Below the pieces are notes generated by a model. That model had not been told where the DNA came from and did not search any database. It was given only the letters and a program-made list of their open reading frames with translations. This document shows, piece by piece, positions 13,501 to 21,906 of a stretch of DNA of 64,000 bases. Position numbers and translations under genes: made by a program. The stretch comes from Medicago truncatula (lineage: Eukaryota > Streptophyta > Magnoliopsida > Fabales > Fabaceae), in contig NC_053042.1 of NCBI RefSeq assembly GCF_003473485.1, positions 1,748,501 through 1,812,500 on the forward strand, read 5' to 3'. The first letter of the stretch is position 1, and each line of letters opens with the position of its first letter.

Positions 13501-14150
13501 AATTACAAAACTTTATTATTCATTGTCCATATTGGATTGCTCGCTCTCCTGTCTCTTGCCTTCTCCTCCTGTTCACATTCTACCTGCACAGCTGCCCGGA
13601 TCCTCCTCCCTCTGTATTGTGTGATTGCGTGAAAGCATCATATCACAGTGAACCTAAACTGACTTTTAGTAGACATAAATTAGGGATGACTTGATAAACT
13701 GAAAATAGACGTGGTTGTGTAAATTTTGTTCTCTTTTAAAAATTCCCATGCACTAGTTTGTTATTGCTGCAATCAATTCAGTGCTTTGTAATTAATTTTT
13801 TATTCCCATATCTGGTAATTGCTCAGGTTGTCAAAGAAAACCAGATACTACAAAAAGGTGATATAACAATCGATCACATTGACGAAAATACTACACTTGT
13901 GGACGTTAACATATTTGCTGGAGATCAGATTATTGTGAGGGACTCTGAGATCCATGAAAATCGAGATATTGCTGGTAAGCTATTTGATAATTTTACTTGA
14001 TGACTTTATCTTTTTCCTCTTATGCACAGAAATGAACATATTCCATCTTTTGCAGATGAGCTGTGTAACGAGAAAAAGGATACACAGCATACCGAGGGAG
14101 GGTTTCGTGGAACACTTTTGACTTCAAATGTTTCATCTCAGGTTGTGTAG
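4561..14150 (+). CDS. UBP26: Ubiquitin carboxyl-terminal hydrolase 26 (histone H2B deubiquitinase)
   Basis: Thirteen exons join in frame: 4561-4640, 4721-5317, 6269-6524, 7214-7950, 8128-8236, 8803-8981, 9992-10276, 10358-10556, 10849-10920, 11030-11260, 12446-12709, 13827-13974 and 14056-14150. They give 3252 nt, 1083 residues, close to the Arabidopsis protein as I remember it (about 1067). The Cys box [19 protein letters not shown] puts the nucleophile at Cys116. The QQD box reads [11 protein letters not shown], a zinc knuckle uses CSQC...CESC, and the His box NSGHYIAHI places His361. Three DUSP-type repeats follow with W-x(3-4)-W cores (near residues 550, 655 and 778), then a C-terminal ubiquitin-like domain (about 980-1055). 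The family removes ubiquitin from nuclear histone H2B, and in Arabidopsis it supports heterochromatin silencing and seed development. All catalytic motifs are intact. Confidence 0.95.
5550..5715. mobile_element. Mutator-type MITE in UBP26 intron 2
   Basis: A 148-bp element (5559-5706) starts TATGAAGCATGGACAC and ends with the inverted GTATCCGTGCTTCATAG. It is flanked by the same 9-bp sequence TGAGAAATC at 5550-5558 and 5707-5715. A 9-bp duplication is the hallmark of Mutator-like transposition. The interior is rich in GTGTCGGTGTC and its complement. Related copies lie at 4120-4380, 6030-6190, 38290-38420 and 39170-39290. Confidence 0.75.
9560..9860. repeat. Two tandem LTR-like fragments in UBP26 intron 6
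   Basis: Two related stretches begin near 9573 (GTTACATTGGATAGTGATGT-like) and 9757 (GTTGAGAGTCTGACATTGGA-like). Each continues with GGATAGTGG or AAATAGTGG and a CTCATCTTACAAGTTAGG or CTCACCTCAGAAGTTAGT block, then ends in a T-rich tract. This pattern resembles the long terminal repeats of legume copia elements. No internal retroelement coding is present, so these are solo or truncated remnants. Confidence 0.4.
11346..11583. repeat. 119-bp tandem duplication in UBP26 intron 10
   Basis: Copy 1 (11346-11464) and copy 2 (11465-11583) both run from CAAGTCTTTCAGAAATCAGA to GGTAAGACATATAAGCTAGC and differ at only a handful of bases. Each copy includes the left end of a hAT-like element (AGGGTCTGTTTGGTAA). 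Only the second copy leads into the rest of that element, so the duplication arose after the insertion. Confidence 0.9.
11552..11977. mobile_element. hAT-like MITE in UBP26 intron 10
   Basis: The left end AGGGTCTGTTTGGTAA is mirrored by TTACCAAACAGAGCCT at the right end. The interior is rich in TATAAGCT and AGCTTAT runs that fold on each other. The family is common in legume introns, and a second copy lies at 14570-14990. No target-site duplication is visible, as expected if the left flank was altered by the 119-bp tandem duplication. Confidence 0.6.
12985..13235. repeat. Truncated Mutator-type repeat in UBP26 intron 11
   Basis: The stretch opens AAAGGCTTAATTGCACTTTT and continues with GACCCCCTATCTTTTC, GGCCCTCTAACTAATT and CAGCCCCCTATGTATT. 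This is the terminal inverted repeat of a widespread plant element family. Inside it CGCTGACGTGGCACCCACAT pairs with GTGGGTGCCACGTC, giving a local hairpin. The opposite terminus is missing, so the copy is truncated. Confidence 0.5.
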
Positions 14151-14569
14151 GAACCACTCTTTCATTGGTATCATCTTATTGTGACATTTATTGTATGTAT
14201 ATATATACACTTCAGGGAAAAAACCAATTGAATGAGAAAAGAAATGGTTTGGTGGAATGCAACCATGTAAATCCTCGTGCCTGGGGCGGCATACCTAGTG
14301 TTGGATGTTTTGGTCTTATTGCCATAGTAATGGCAAATTTTTGAAATGTAGTTCAGTAGTTCTTTATATTTAGATTTTATATATGACCAAAATTTCAAGT
14401 GGGGGAGAGGCTCTCCTTTTCAAAAACAAATAAGGACCTACTGCAAATAACCAGTAGCAAATCTAACTATCGAGTGGAGTAACTCACAAGTAAAGGTGGA
14501 CTTTTAATTCTTCTTCTATAGTAATTTTTTGACAAGGAAAACGTAGCATATTACACAATTTAATTATTT

Positions 14570-14990
14570 TGTCTCTGTTTGGTAAAAAAAGAAGATAATT
14601 GATAAGCCAATTTATAGTGGATGATTTATAAGTTAGTTTATAGTTTTTAACGAATAAGCTAACTGATTGAATTTGTAGTGTTTGGTAAAATTAACCGTTG
14701 AAGTAGTTTATAAATATGAAATGACATAAAAAAAAGTATATTTAACTAATAATTTATTTTTTCATTTATGATTGCATGGGTAAAATTGAGATAAGAAGTG
14801 ATAAGACTCTTTATAAACTTGTGAAAAAAATGTGTATAAGCTATAAGCTCAAATATATATTTTTTGATTTTAAGCTATAAGCTCAAATATGTTATCAAAG
14901 ATTTCTTTTTTAGTCATATAATCTTATAAGCTATTAGCTCAAAAATGTTATAAGCTATAAGCTCAAATATGTTTCTTACCAAACAAAGCA
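14570..14990. mobile_element. hAT-like MITE between UBP26 and the G-gamma gene
   Basis: The left end GTCTCTGTTTGGTAAA and right end TTACCAAACAAAGCA are inverted, and the interior contains repeated GCTATAAGCTCAAATATG units. It belongs to the same family as the element in UBP26 intron 10. It fills most of the gap between the two convergent genes. The rest of that gap is the presumed 3' ends of both transcripts. Confidence 0.6.
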
Positions 14991-15093
14991 TTTATCATCT
15001 ATAACAATATTTCCTCTTATCGTTATAAAATGTTAAATTATGAATGAATTCATAGATCACCCCAAAAATATGTATACAACTAAAAAACATTTT

Positions 15094-15901
15094 CTAAATC
15101 CAGCGCTTATGATTTCGAGAGTTGTGTGCTCCTCCGAACCATCTATCCCAACCAGAACCAGCATCAACTGTACCTTTAATCCTGCAACCATGTTACATGT
15201 TATCAACTCATATGGTTAGGACAATATACACATGTGTGTGTATTAATCTTTATTATTTGAATCCTTTAAATGTAATATTGTGAGTTGTAACAAAAGAAAA
15301 TGTAATATTGCGAGTATCAAGAATCAAGATGTTCTTAATTTTACCATGGAAGCATAGGATCTGGCATGGATTCAACGCTTGAAATGACACTGCAAATTAA
15401 TTAAAAGCACAATGAATGGACCATTCAATGATGAAAAATAGCACAAATCTAATTTAAAAAGTATTTGTTTTTGCTTTGCTTACTCATTGCAGACTGTGGA
15501 AGATTCACCTATTGTTTCAAGTTTTTCCAACTCTTCCTGCATCATAGGTTCAAATTATTCAATATCAATTTATTCTAGTTTTTTTCTTGAGGGAATCAAC
15601 TTATTCAATATATAATATATGTAAATTAGATATACCAAGAAGATATATAATTATGCAAACTAAACAAAATAGAGCATAATACTAAAATATAAATGAGATA
15701 AGAGTTGACCTGGAGAATATTGATTTGGTTATTAAGGTTAGATATGGAAGCTTGCAATCTATGTTTTCCGTAGAAGCCAGGGAAAGAAACAGTTCCAACT
15801 TGTGCAAATGGAGTAGGAACCTTTTCTTTCTTTTCAATGAATTCTTCTGATTCTCTTCCATCTTCTGAATCTGTTACTTCTATTGATTGCTGTCTATCCA
15901 T
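15094..15901 (-). CDS. Heterotrimeric G-protein gamma subunit, type B (no CaaX)
   Basis: Four minus-strand exons (15710-15901, 15484-15536, 15345-15389, 15094-15181) join to 378 nt, 125 residues. An acidic N-terminus is followed by the coiled-coil motif KHRLQASISNLNNQINILQ with EELEKLE (about residues 46-71), then SVESMPDPMLPW, equivalent to the DPLL motif of G-gamma proteins, and GWDRWFGG. This pattern is that of plant G-gamma subunits, which pair with G-beta and anchor signalling at the plasma membrane. The protein ends HKRWI with no CaaX box. That fits the plant class lacking prenylation, so membrane contact would have to come from elsewhere. Start chosen at the first ATG of the long exon. 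It converges with UBP26. Confidence 0.88.
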
Positions 15902-15904
15902 GGC

Positions 15905-16990
15905 ACAACCTTGTTACTAAGTAATTACTAGTATTATGAAAGAAGGCTACCTAATTCTACAATCAAACTCATCTTATAACTCCATAAAGCAATTGAGAAA
16001 AGGTTTAATAATGACATGGTCAAAGAAGGAGGGTGGAACATGACTTCAAGTGGGAGTGGACCAAATAGATATTAAATAACCAAATTATATGAAAAAGAGG
16101 TAGAGGGGAAGGGGACAATAGGGGTTTGATTATTGTGAGAGTTAGCTAGTTTACATTTATTTTATTTTATTGTGTAGGACAATAATAGTTTATATTAATA
16201 TCGGATTTGTGGGTCCAACAAAATAGAAACAAGATGGGTTGTGGAAGTAGTCTCTCTTTTGGCAAAAAAAAAAAAAAAGTAATCCCTTCATTCTTATTTA
16301 TCAGCAAAATTGTGGTCTCAAATATAAGAAAAATTTGTTAAATTCAACCCTATTTAGTATTATTATTTTTAAAAATACTGCTTACTTCAAACTCAATTTA
16401 TTTACAGAGCAAGTACATTTTTTAACGATATTTGAACGGTTAATATAATTTTTTATTAAATAGTCTAATGAGTAGATTCACACACATTATATATGAAGAA
16501 ATAGAGAATATAAACTCGACCATTTCATATATCTCTGGTAGCTATCAGTTGAACTGTATTTACGAGTTAACGTTAACACAATTTAAACCAATAGTTAATT
16601 ATATTTGGTGGATGCTCGATGAATACAACAAAGTATTGCAACACATTAACCATATATTACAATTTTTTGTTTTTGACAAAGCCATCTATTAAAATTTTAA
16701 ACATAATTAATCATGATTATTAACCAAATGAGTTTTCATTTTTTAAAGTAAATTTGGAAATCCAACTACTACCAGATTGAGACGAGAATAAATTCTATGC
16801 CATGAAAATATTTTTCAATGAAATTTTGGTCAATCATTTATGGCTTTGAGTAAAAAAAAAAACTTGAGTTTTTCCGAACCCGTCACTAATAAGGAGAGTT
16901 CGTTAAACATTTGAGTCTATTCGATTGTTCAACTTTTGTCCTTGTCTGTATAACATGACTATTGACTATGATAAATAATCTTGTAGCAAA
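15905..16990. other. Intergenic region between the G-gamma and mobile-domain genes
   Basis: AT-rich. It must hold the promoter of the minus-strand G-gamma gene just right of 15901 and of the plus-strand gene at the far end. An A-run at 16264-16278 followed by ATCCCTTCATTCTTATTTATC looks like one end of a Stowaway-type MITE without its partner. I see no gene. Confidence 0.4.
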
Positions 16991-16991
16991 A

Positions 16992-17000
16992 TATAAATAG
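16992..17000 (+). promoter_or_regulatory. Possible TATA box of the mobile-domain gene
   Basis: TATAAATAG lies about 275 bp ahead of the chosen ATG (17274), leaving room for a leader of some 240 bases. It is the best match in the region, but no transcription start is known. Confidence 0.4.
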
Positions 17001-17273
17001 AGTAATTACAATTTAAGGGTTATATTTGGAAGAACAAACAATGTTAGTACAGTACTGGCCGTTTTTCACCTCAATGATAGCAATACCAACAAACGACAAA
17101 ACAAAATATACCTAGGCCGTCACAAATTAGTTACAACAATGTTTCTGTGAAGCTACTATTTTTCTACTCAAAATTTGGCTCAAAGTTTTCAAAGCAACCA
17201 TTTTTCACATTCTCATTCTCAGTTTCTTAACAAAGATTTGAGCTTTTTGAAGAATAGTGTCAAACTCAAACCC

Positions 17274-19304
17274 ATGATGAACAAAGACACCATCATGGAG
17301 GTGAGGGAAGATTTCATGCTTTCACCTGGTTGTGAGAATGAACCAACATTCAGAACAGCCCATTTTCTCAAACCCACAGCAAACTCTATTGATGAACCAC
17401 CTTCAAAGATTTCATCATCTTTTGTTTCTGAACCAAATGATTGGCCTTTGAAAATCCATTTCAATGGGTGGCGCCAACAAAACTCAAAATGGGATAAGTG
17501 GGTTGATGAACTTAAACTCAAACATGAAACAGTGTGGAAGAAAGTTGGCATCTTTGAAGCTATAATGAGCACCAAGTGTCGTCGTATAAAGAAAAATCAA
17601 AACTTGTTATATGGGATTGTTGAAAAATGGTGTTGTGAGACAAATACATTTGTGTTTCCTTTTGGTGAAGCCACAATCACTTTGGAGGATATTATGGTTT
17701 TAGGGGATTACCCTGTCATTGGTGATCCTGTTTTCGTTTCGCTTGAAGACCAAGAAATGAAAGAGATTGAAGATAAATTGATCCTTGCAAGAGAACAACT
17801 TTATAGGAAACAAGGAGGTAGGCCTAGAACAACATTATGGATGGATGTTTTTGTTGATAAAGGTAGTGAAATTGAACATGAAGCATTTCTTGCTACTTGG
17901 TTGTCGGTTTATGTTTTTCCTCATAAAGCTTTGGTGAAAAAATCTTTGTTTCCTATTGCTGTTCATCTTGCTAGAGGAAATCCTATTGCTTTGGCACCGG
18001 CTGTTTTAGCTAGCATATATAAGGATTTAACTTTGTTTAAGAAAACAATAGTTGGTTTGTCAAAATATCCTGTTGGTGGCGATAGATTTTCTAAGGAGGT
18101 TAGTCTTCAATCACCCTTTTACTTGGTTCAAATTTGGGTGTTGGGAAGGTTCAAAAGTTTACAATCACAACTAAAAACCACGATGACCAACCACGGAGAC
18201 CCTTTTTGGTTTAGGTGGCGTATGAGTAAAGACTTGAAAATTGAAGATGTTAGGTTGACATTAGACTCAGCTATTGATGATTTTATTTGGCGTCCATATG
18301 TTAGATATGCTGATAAGCGTGGAATGTTTTATCCATATGATGAAATTTTGGTACCATTTAAGAAAGATTTGGTGGATGAACAAATGCTGTCATTTGTTAT
18401 ATGCTTGAGAGTATCTGAACTTGTTGGATTTGACTCTATAGAGCAGTATCTGCCACATAGAGTTGCTATGCAATTTGGAATGGATCAAGATGTTCCAAGT
18501 GATGTGCCTAGATTCAATGAGGCTAAATCCATTGCTTGGAAACACTACTGCAGGCCCATATCTGATAAAAAAATGTATTTTCCATCGAGATTTTTTGAGG
18601 GAAATGTTACCTCACGTTATGCAAGGTGGTGGAAGCAATTGGTATCTGGCAGCAACGATTTTGTTAAGAAAAGTGTGCAGCAGAAGAGATGTGCATGTTC
18701 AACGAAACCTAGAGCTGATGTAGGAAAAGCTAACAAAAGTGGTAATGATGTTGGTGTTCCACCTGGATTTCCTCCCAATCTTGTTGACACTCTTAGGTAC
18801 AAGTGTGGTGGCATAATCCATGAATCTAAGCATTTAAATAACCAATGTTCGTCATCTTTAGCTGGTTATGAAAAGATATTACCACTGAAGAGGTCAATTT
18901 CAAAAGATAACATCGAACTTTCAATAAGGTGTTTGGAGGAAGATTTTGAAGATGCAAATGGGAGAGAAGAAGCAAGATGCAAAAACTTTTCTATCAGAAA
19001 AAAAGTTACTCCGAACAACAATGTAACTGCTGCGCAGCAATATTCTCAGTTTCACTCGGATATGGCTGCTCAAGCAGACGCTAAAGAAACAGCTGAAGAA
19101 AAAGAAAGGGAAGCAAGAGATGATGAAGTTATGGTTTTGTTAAAAGAGGAATGCATGAAGAATCAAGAGGAGCTCGCACGTCTGGCAAGACAACAGGAAG
19201 AGATGTTACGGTTAATGGGTTTGTGGGAGAAGAAGGATGAAGAGTTGAGGCAACTACTCACTAGTGTTTTGAGGAATCAACAGCCATCATCGTTTCTTCC
19301 TTAA
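17274..19304 (+). CDS. Plant mobile domain protein (MAIN/MAIL-like), intronless
   Basis: A single uninterrupted frame of 676 residues. The frame is open from 17151, but the first in-frame ATG is at 17274 (an ATGATG pair); a TTG at 17175 would add 33 residues and is unlikely. The core from about residue 70 to 440 has features I associate with the plant mobile domain: WDKWVDELKLKHETVWKKVG, FGEATITLEDIMVLGDYPVI, LATWLSVYVFP and LAPAVLASIYKDL. Then comes a basic low-complexity linker and a C-terminal coiled coil rich in E, K and R (about 615-665). These proteins descend from domesticated transposons, and MAIN/MAIL members act in nuclear silencing and genome stability in Arabidopsis. Absence of introns fits that origin. 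Family confident, exact orthologue not assigned. Confidence 0.85.
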   Translation: MMNKDTIMEVREDFMLSPGCENEPTFRTAHFLKPTANSIDEPPSKISSSFVSEPNDWPLKIHFNGWRQQNSKWDKWVDELKLKHETVWKKVGIFEAIMSTKCRRIKKNQNLLYGIVEKWCCETNTFVFPFGEATITLEDIMVLGDYPVIGDPVFVSLEDQEMKEIEDKLILAREQLYRKQGGRPRTTLWMDVFVDKGSEIEHEAFLATWLSVYVFPHKALVKKSLFPIAVHLARGNPIALAPAVLASIYKDLTLFKKTIVGLSKYPVGGDRFSKEVSLQSPFYLVQIWVLGRFKSLQSQLKTTMTNHGDPFWFRWRMSKDLKIEDVRLTLDSAIDDFIWRPYVRYADKRGMFYPYDEILVPFKKDLVDEQMLSFVICLRVSELVGFDSIEQYLPHRVAMQFGMDQDVPSDVPRFNEAKSIAWKHYCRPISDKKMYFPSRFFEGNVTSRYARWWKQLVSGSNDFVKKSVQQKRCACSTKPRADVGKANKSGNDVGVPPGFPPNLVDTLRYKCGGIIHESKHLNNQCSSSLAGYEKILPLKRSISKDNIELSIRCLEEDFEDANGREEARCKNFSIRKKVTPNNNVTAAQQYSQFHSDMAAQADAKETAEEKEREARDDEVMVLLKEECMKNQEELARLARQQEEMLRLMGLWEKKDEELRQLLTSVLRNQQPSSFLP

Positions 19305-20996
19305 AAAATTTTGTTTTTGACTTTTCTTTATGAAACTCATGACATTGATGCTCTTTTATACTCTTCATTTTGTTGATAACAAATGAAGGAGAAAGTAATA
19401 TTAGTTTTAATGAGTTATGATGTATAAATTTTTATTAACTGATATGCTTGTGTTATTATTTATCTATAAGTAGGATTTGCATGACTAAGACATTTTGCTA
19501 TGTGATAAAGAACATATAATGAAGTGCAGAAAACAAAATCATGAAGTGAATCTAATCTTAGCAATTTTGTAACGGAAGTGAAGCATAACTCTTTCCTAAT
19601 TTCATCATGAGTAAGTTAACATAGCTCTTATTTCTAGATCCTCTGCTGTCAATTTCTTTCTGTATCATCTTGTATTTTTCATATGATTTTCTGCTGTTAT
19701 ATATCAATGCCTTTTTTCTTGTACAACATGTGCTACATAACAGCTTTCATTGGTAGTAAATAGTAGTAGGTGACTAAATGTGAAGGGACTGAACTAGAGG
19801 CTGTTATGCAGATCATGGCAATATTGAAGTCATTGAAGATATTGATTTTGTTATATGAAGAGTGTAATCGAGAGTATCACTTCATATAATGTTAACAGTC
19901 ATTGTTGCTATGAGTGTATGAGCTGCTAAAGTAGCTGTCTCTTCTCATCTACTTTGTTGCTTTACTCAACCCTTTTCAAATTTTCAAAGTGTCATGTTTA
20001 TTTAACATTTGTTCAGTTGTACTTGTCATTGTAGATATCAGGTTTACGATTATCTTGATATTGATTTCAAAAGAATGAAATCCTACAAATTGCTTTGAAA
20101 ATAAAGGGTATGAAGAAAATACCTTGATGAATGACCGAGAGGCAAGGCATCTTATCTAGAATTTGGGACTGGTGAACCTTTCTTGATTAGTAAGATATTA
20201 GAGCTGACATTCTAAATGTTTAGTAATGAGCCTTTATATGGAGCTTCTTACTATGACAGAAATTCCATTTTATACATTATTACGCTACATGTTCCATTAA
20301 AGTGTATTCCAAGATAATTAAGTCTTTCTTAAACTGGATTTTCAGTCTTTGAATTTCTGTTGTGTGCATACCTGGTCTTAAGTTTCCTCAGAGTTTCATT
20401 CTGATTACTCTTTCGGTGCTCGTCCTTGGCGGATATTGTTGCCCAAAATGAAGTATTTATTTTTGTAGGAATTAAACATGTAAACTGCTGGTTCAGTCTT
20501 AATTCGGAAAAACATCTCCAATGTTGTGCTGGTTGGTTTGCTTATGCCTTCACTGCATCTTATTCGATTATGAAATTTAGCAGGGGGTTATGCGTTCATT
20601 GCATCTTACTCGATTATGACATTTGTTTATGTAAAACGACATAAAAGAACATTCTTAATTTATAATAGAAGTTAGTTTATTGTTAACAATTTTTGCATAT
20701 ATTGATTTTGTAACTAGATTATGATCCCCCAAATCTCTAACTCAGGAAAATATAAAATGAATTTGGATATTGATCATTTCCACACAAACGCGCGCACGCA
20801 TGCGCTCACGTCCACACACATAGACATATGCATGTAATCGAGCCAACTCATGCACCAACTTTATTGATCGATTGAATCAACCTTCACACTTGCATAGAAA
20901 CAAACAACCTTCACTCTTATATGTATCCAAGCAGGCATTGGAAGTCTCTTCGGTATTTTCAGTTAACACTTTGAGTTATTTATTTATCTCCAAATC
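19305..20996. other. Intergenic region without recognised genes
   Basis: After the 3' end of the mobile-domain gene I see AT-rich sequence without coding pattern. Two imperfect direct copies of a unit of about 40 bp lie near 20538 and 20588, both containing CATTGCATCTTACTCGATTATGA-type sequence. A tract of alternating purine-pyrimidine (ACGCGCGCACGCATGCGC) lies at 20786-20806, ahead of the RNase pseudogene. Confidence 0.5.
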
Positions 20997-21229
20997 ATGA
21001 AAATGTCGTTTACTTTGCAGAATTTTTGGGTCATCTTTGCACTGTTCCTTATCTCAAGTAATGGTGCATATGAGTACTTGAAGTTAGCCCGAACATGGCC
21101 ACCCACATTTTGTTCAACTAACCCTTGCAAGCTTGGTAAAAATACAGATACTAAATTTTATATTCATGGGTTGGCCCACAAACCATTCTAATCCTCAACC
21201 TAGGCAGGAATGCCACCACTAGTACGGCA
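20997..21229 (+). pseudogene. RNase T2 (S-RNase-like) first-exon pseudogene
   Basis: An ATG-started frame encodes a hydrophobic signal peptide (QNFWVIFALFLISSNGA) followed by YEYLKLARTWPPTFC, TNPCK and YIHG. This is the N-terminus of the secreted RNase T2/S-RNase family, whose first conserved site reads IHGLWP. Directly after the IHG codons the frame is broken: WPTNHSNPQPRQECHH continues in a different frame and then meets a TAG. A donor-like GTAAGT at 21230 sits where S-RNases carry their single intron. The second exon with the other catalytic His is absent; a copia fragment starts 90 bp on. A dead fragment. Confidence 0.7.
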
Positions 21230-21318
21230 GTAAGTATATTAAAATATCTTACTTTCTCATTATTTTAACCACCACCCTAAGAAAAAATAATCTTGTTTAA
21301 TTTTATTTTTTAAAAACC

Positions 21319-21572
21319 TTTTCAGAATGGATTTCCAAGGTATAGTTCACAATCTAGGCTTGCAGAAAGTTTATAGTTTTAATAGCTTAGTCATTATATC
21401 AGCAATTTGATCCTATGAGCTGCTTTGCACCATTTTATCAAACCATCTTTAGTCAAATCTCTAAGGAAATGGTACCTCAAGTCAAAGTATTTTCACTTTC
21501 CATACATTATTAGGTTCTTAGACAACTTTACAAATGAGCTACTGTCACAATATACAACTGTGCAATTTTTTA
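21319..21572 (-). mobile_element. Ty1/copia retrotransposon fragment (RNase H end of Pol)
   Basis: Read on the minus strand, this stretch gives degenerate peptide containing VVYCDSSSFVKLSKN, RYHFLRDLTKDG and ADIMTKLLKL. This is the C-terminal RNase H part of copia Pol, where the family reads CDN-SAI, VRFHFLRD and ADILTKPL. It carries stops and frame breaks and no LTR is seen beside it. The fragment lies immediately 3' of the RNase T2 pseudogene. Confidence 0.7.
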
Positions 21573-21599
21573 GAGAATCCTAAAAAAAAAACTCTTCCA

Positions 21600-21690
21600 T
21601 TTCAACACACGTGTGCATGAACGCACGCACGCGCCACACTCACATATATACGTATGCATGTAATCGAACGCGCCCACACACACATGCGTG
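21600..21690. repeat. Alternating purine-pyrimidine tract
   Basis: ACACACGTGTGCATGAACGC, GCACGCGCC and CACATATATACGTATGCATG alternate purine and pyrimidine over most of 90 bp, a composition prone to Z-form DNA. It shares ATGCATGTAATCGA with the tract at 20786-20840, so the two are related copies. Confidence 0.6.
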
Positions 21691-21743
21691 AACATTAAAT
21701 TTGCATAAATTGTTTTATGAGAAACTCCCTTTCTATATAAGTT

Positions 21744-21906
21744 AAGAGGCTCAACATGTCCCTGTGAGCATAGCTCAGTTGGTAGGAACATGCATTGTTA
21801 TATGCAGGGGCCGGGTTTCGAACCCCGGACACCTCACTTATTCACCTTAAAAAAGGTGAATTCTAGCCGTTAGGCTACTTGACAAAAAAAAAAGAGGCTC
21901 AACATG
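21744..21906 (+). mobile_element. tRNA-derived SINE with 15-bp target-site duplication
   Basis: The element (21759-21891) begins with tRNA-like sequence: GTGAGCATAGCTCAGTTGGT matches an RNA polymerase III A box and GGTTTCGAACCCCGG a B box. It continues with a non-tRNA body containing AAAAAAGGTGAATTC and ends in an A-run. Identical 15-bp copies AAGAGGCTCAACATG flank it at 21744-21758 and 21892-21906, showing LINE-type retroposition. Both flanks are unmutated, so the insertion is fairly young. Shorter relatives lie at 44852, 55688 and 62074. Confidence 0.92.

Noticed and set aside
17175-17273. N-terminal extension of the mobile-domain protein from a TTG
   Set aside because: TTG starts are not normal for plant nuclear genes, and an ATG pair follows at 17274.
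21759-21835. A genuine tRNA gene
   Set aside because: The stems are imperfect, the sequence runs on into a non-tRNA body and A-tail, and target-site duplications mark it as a SINE.
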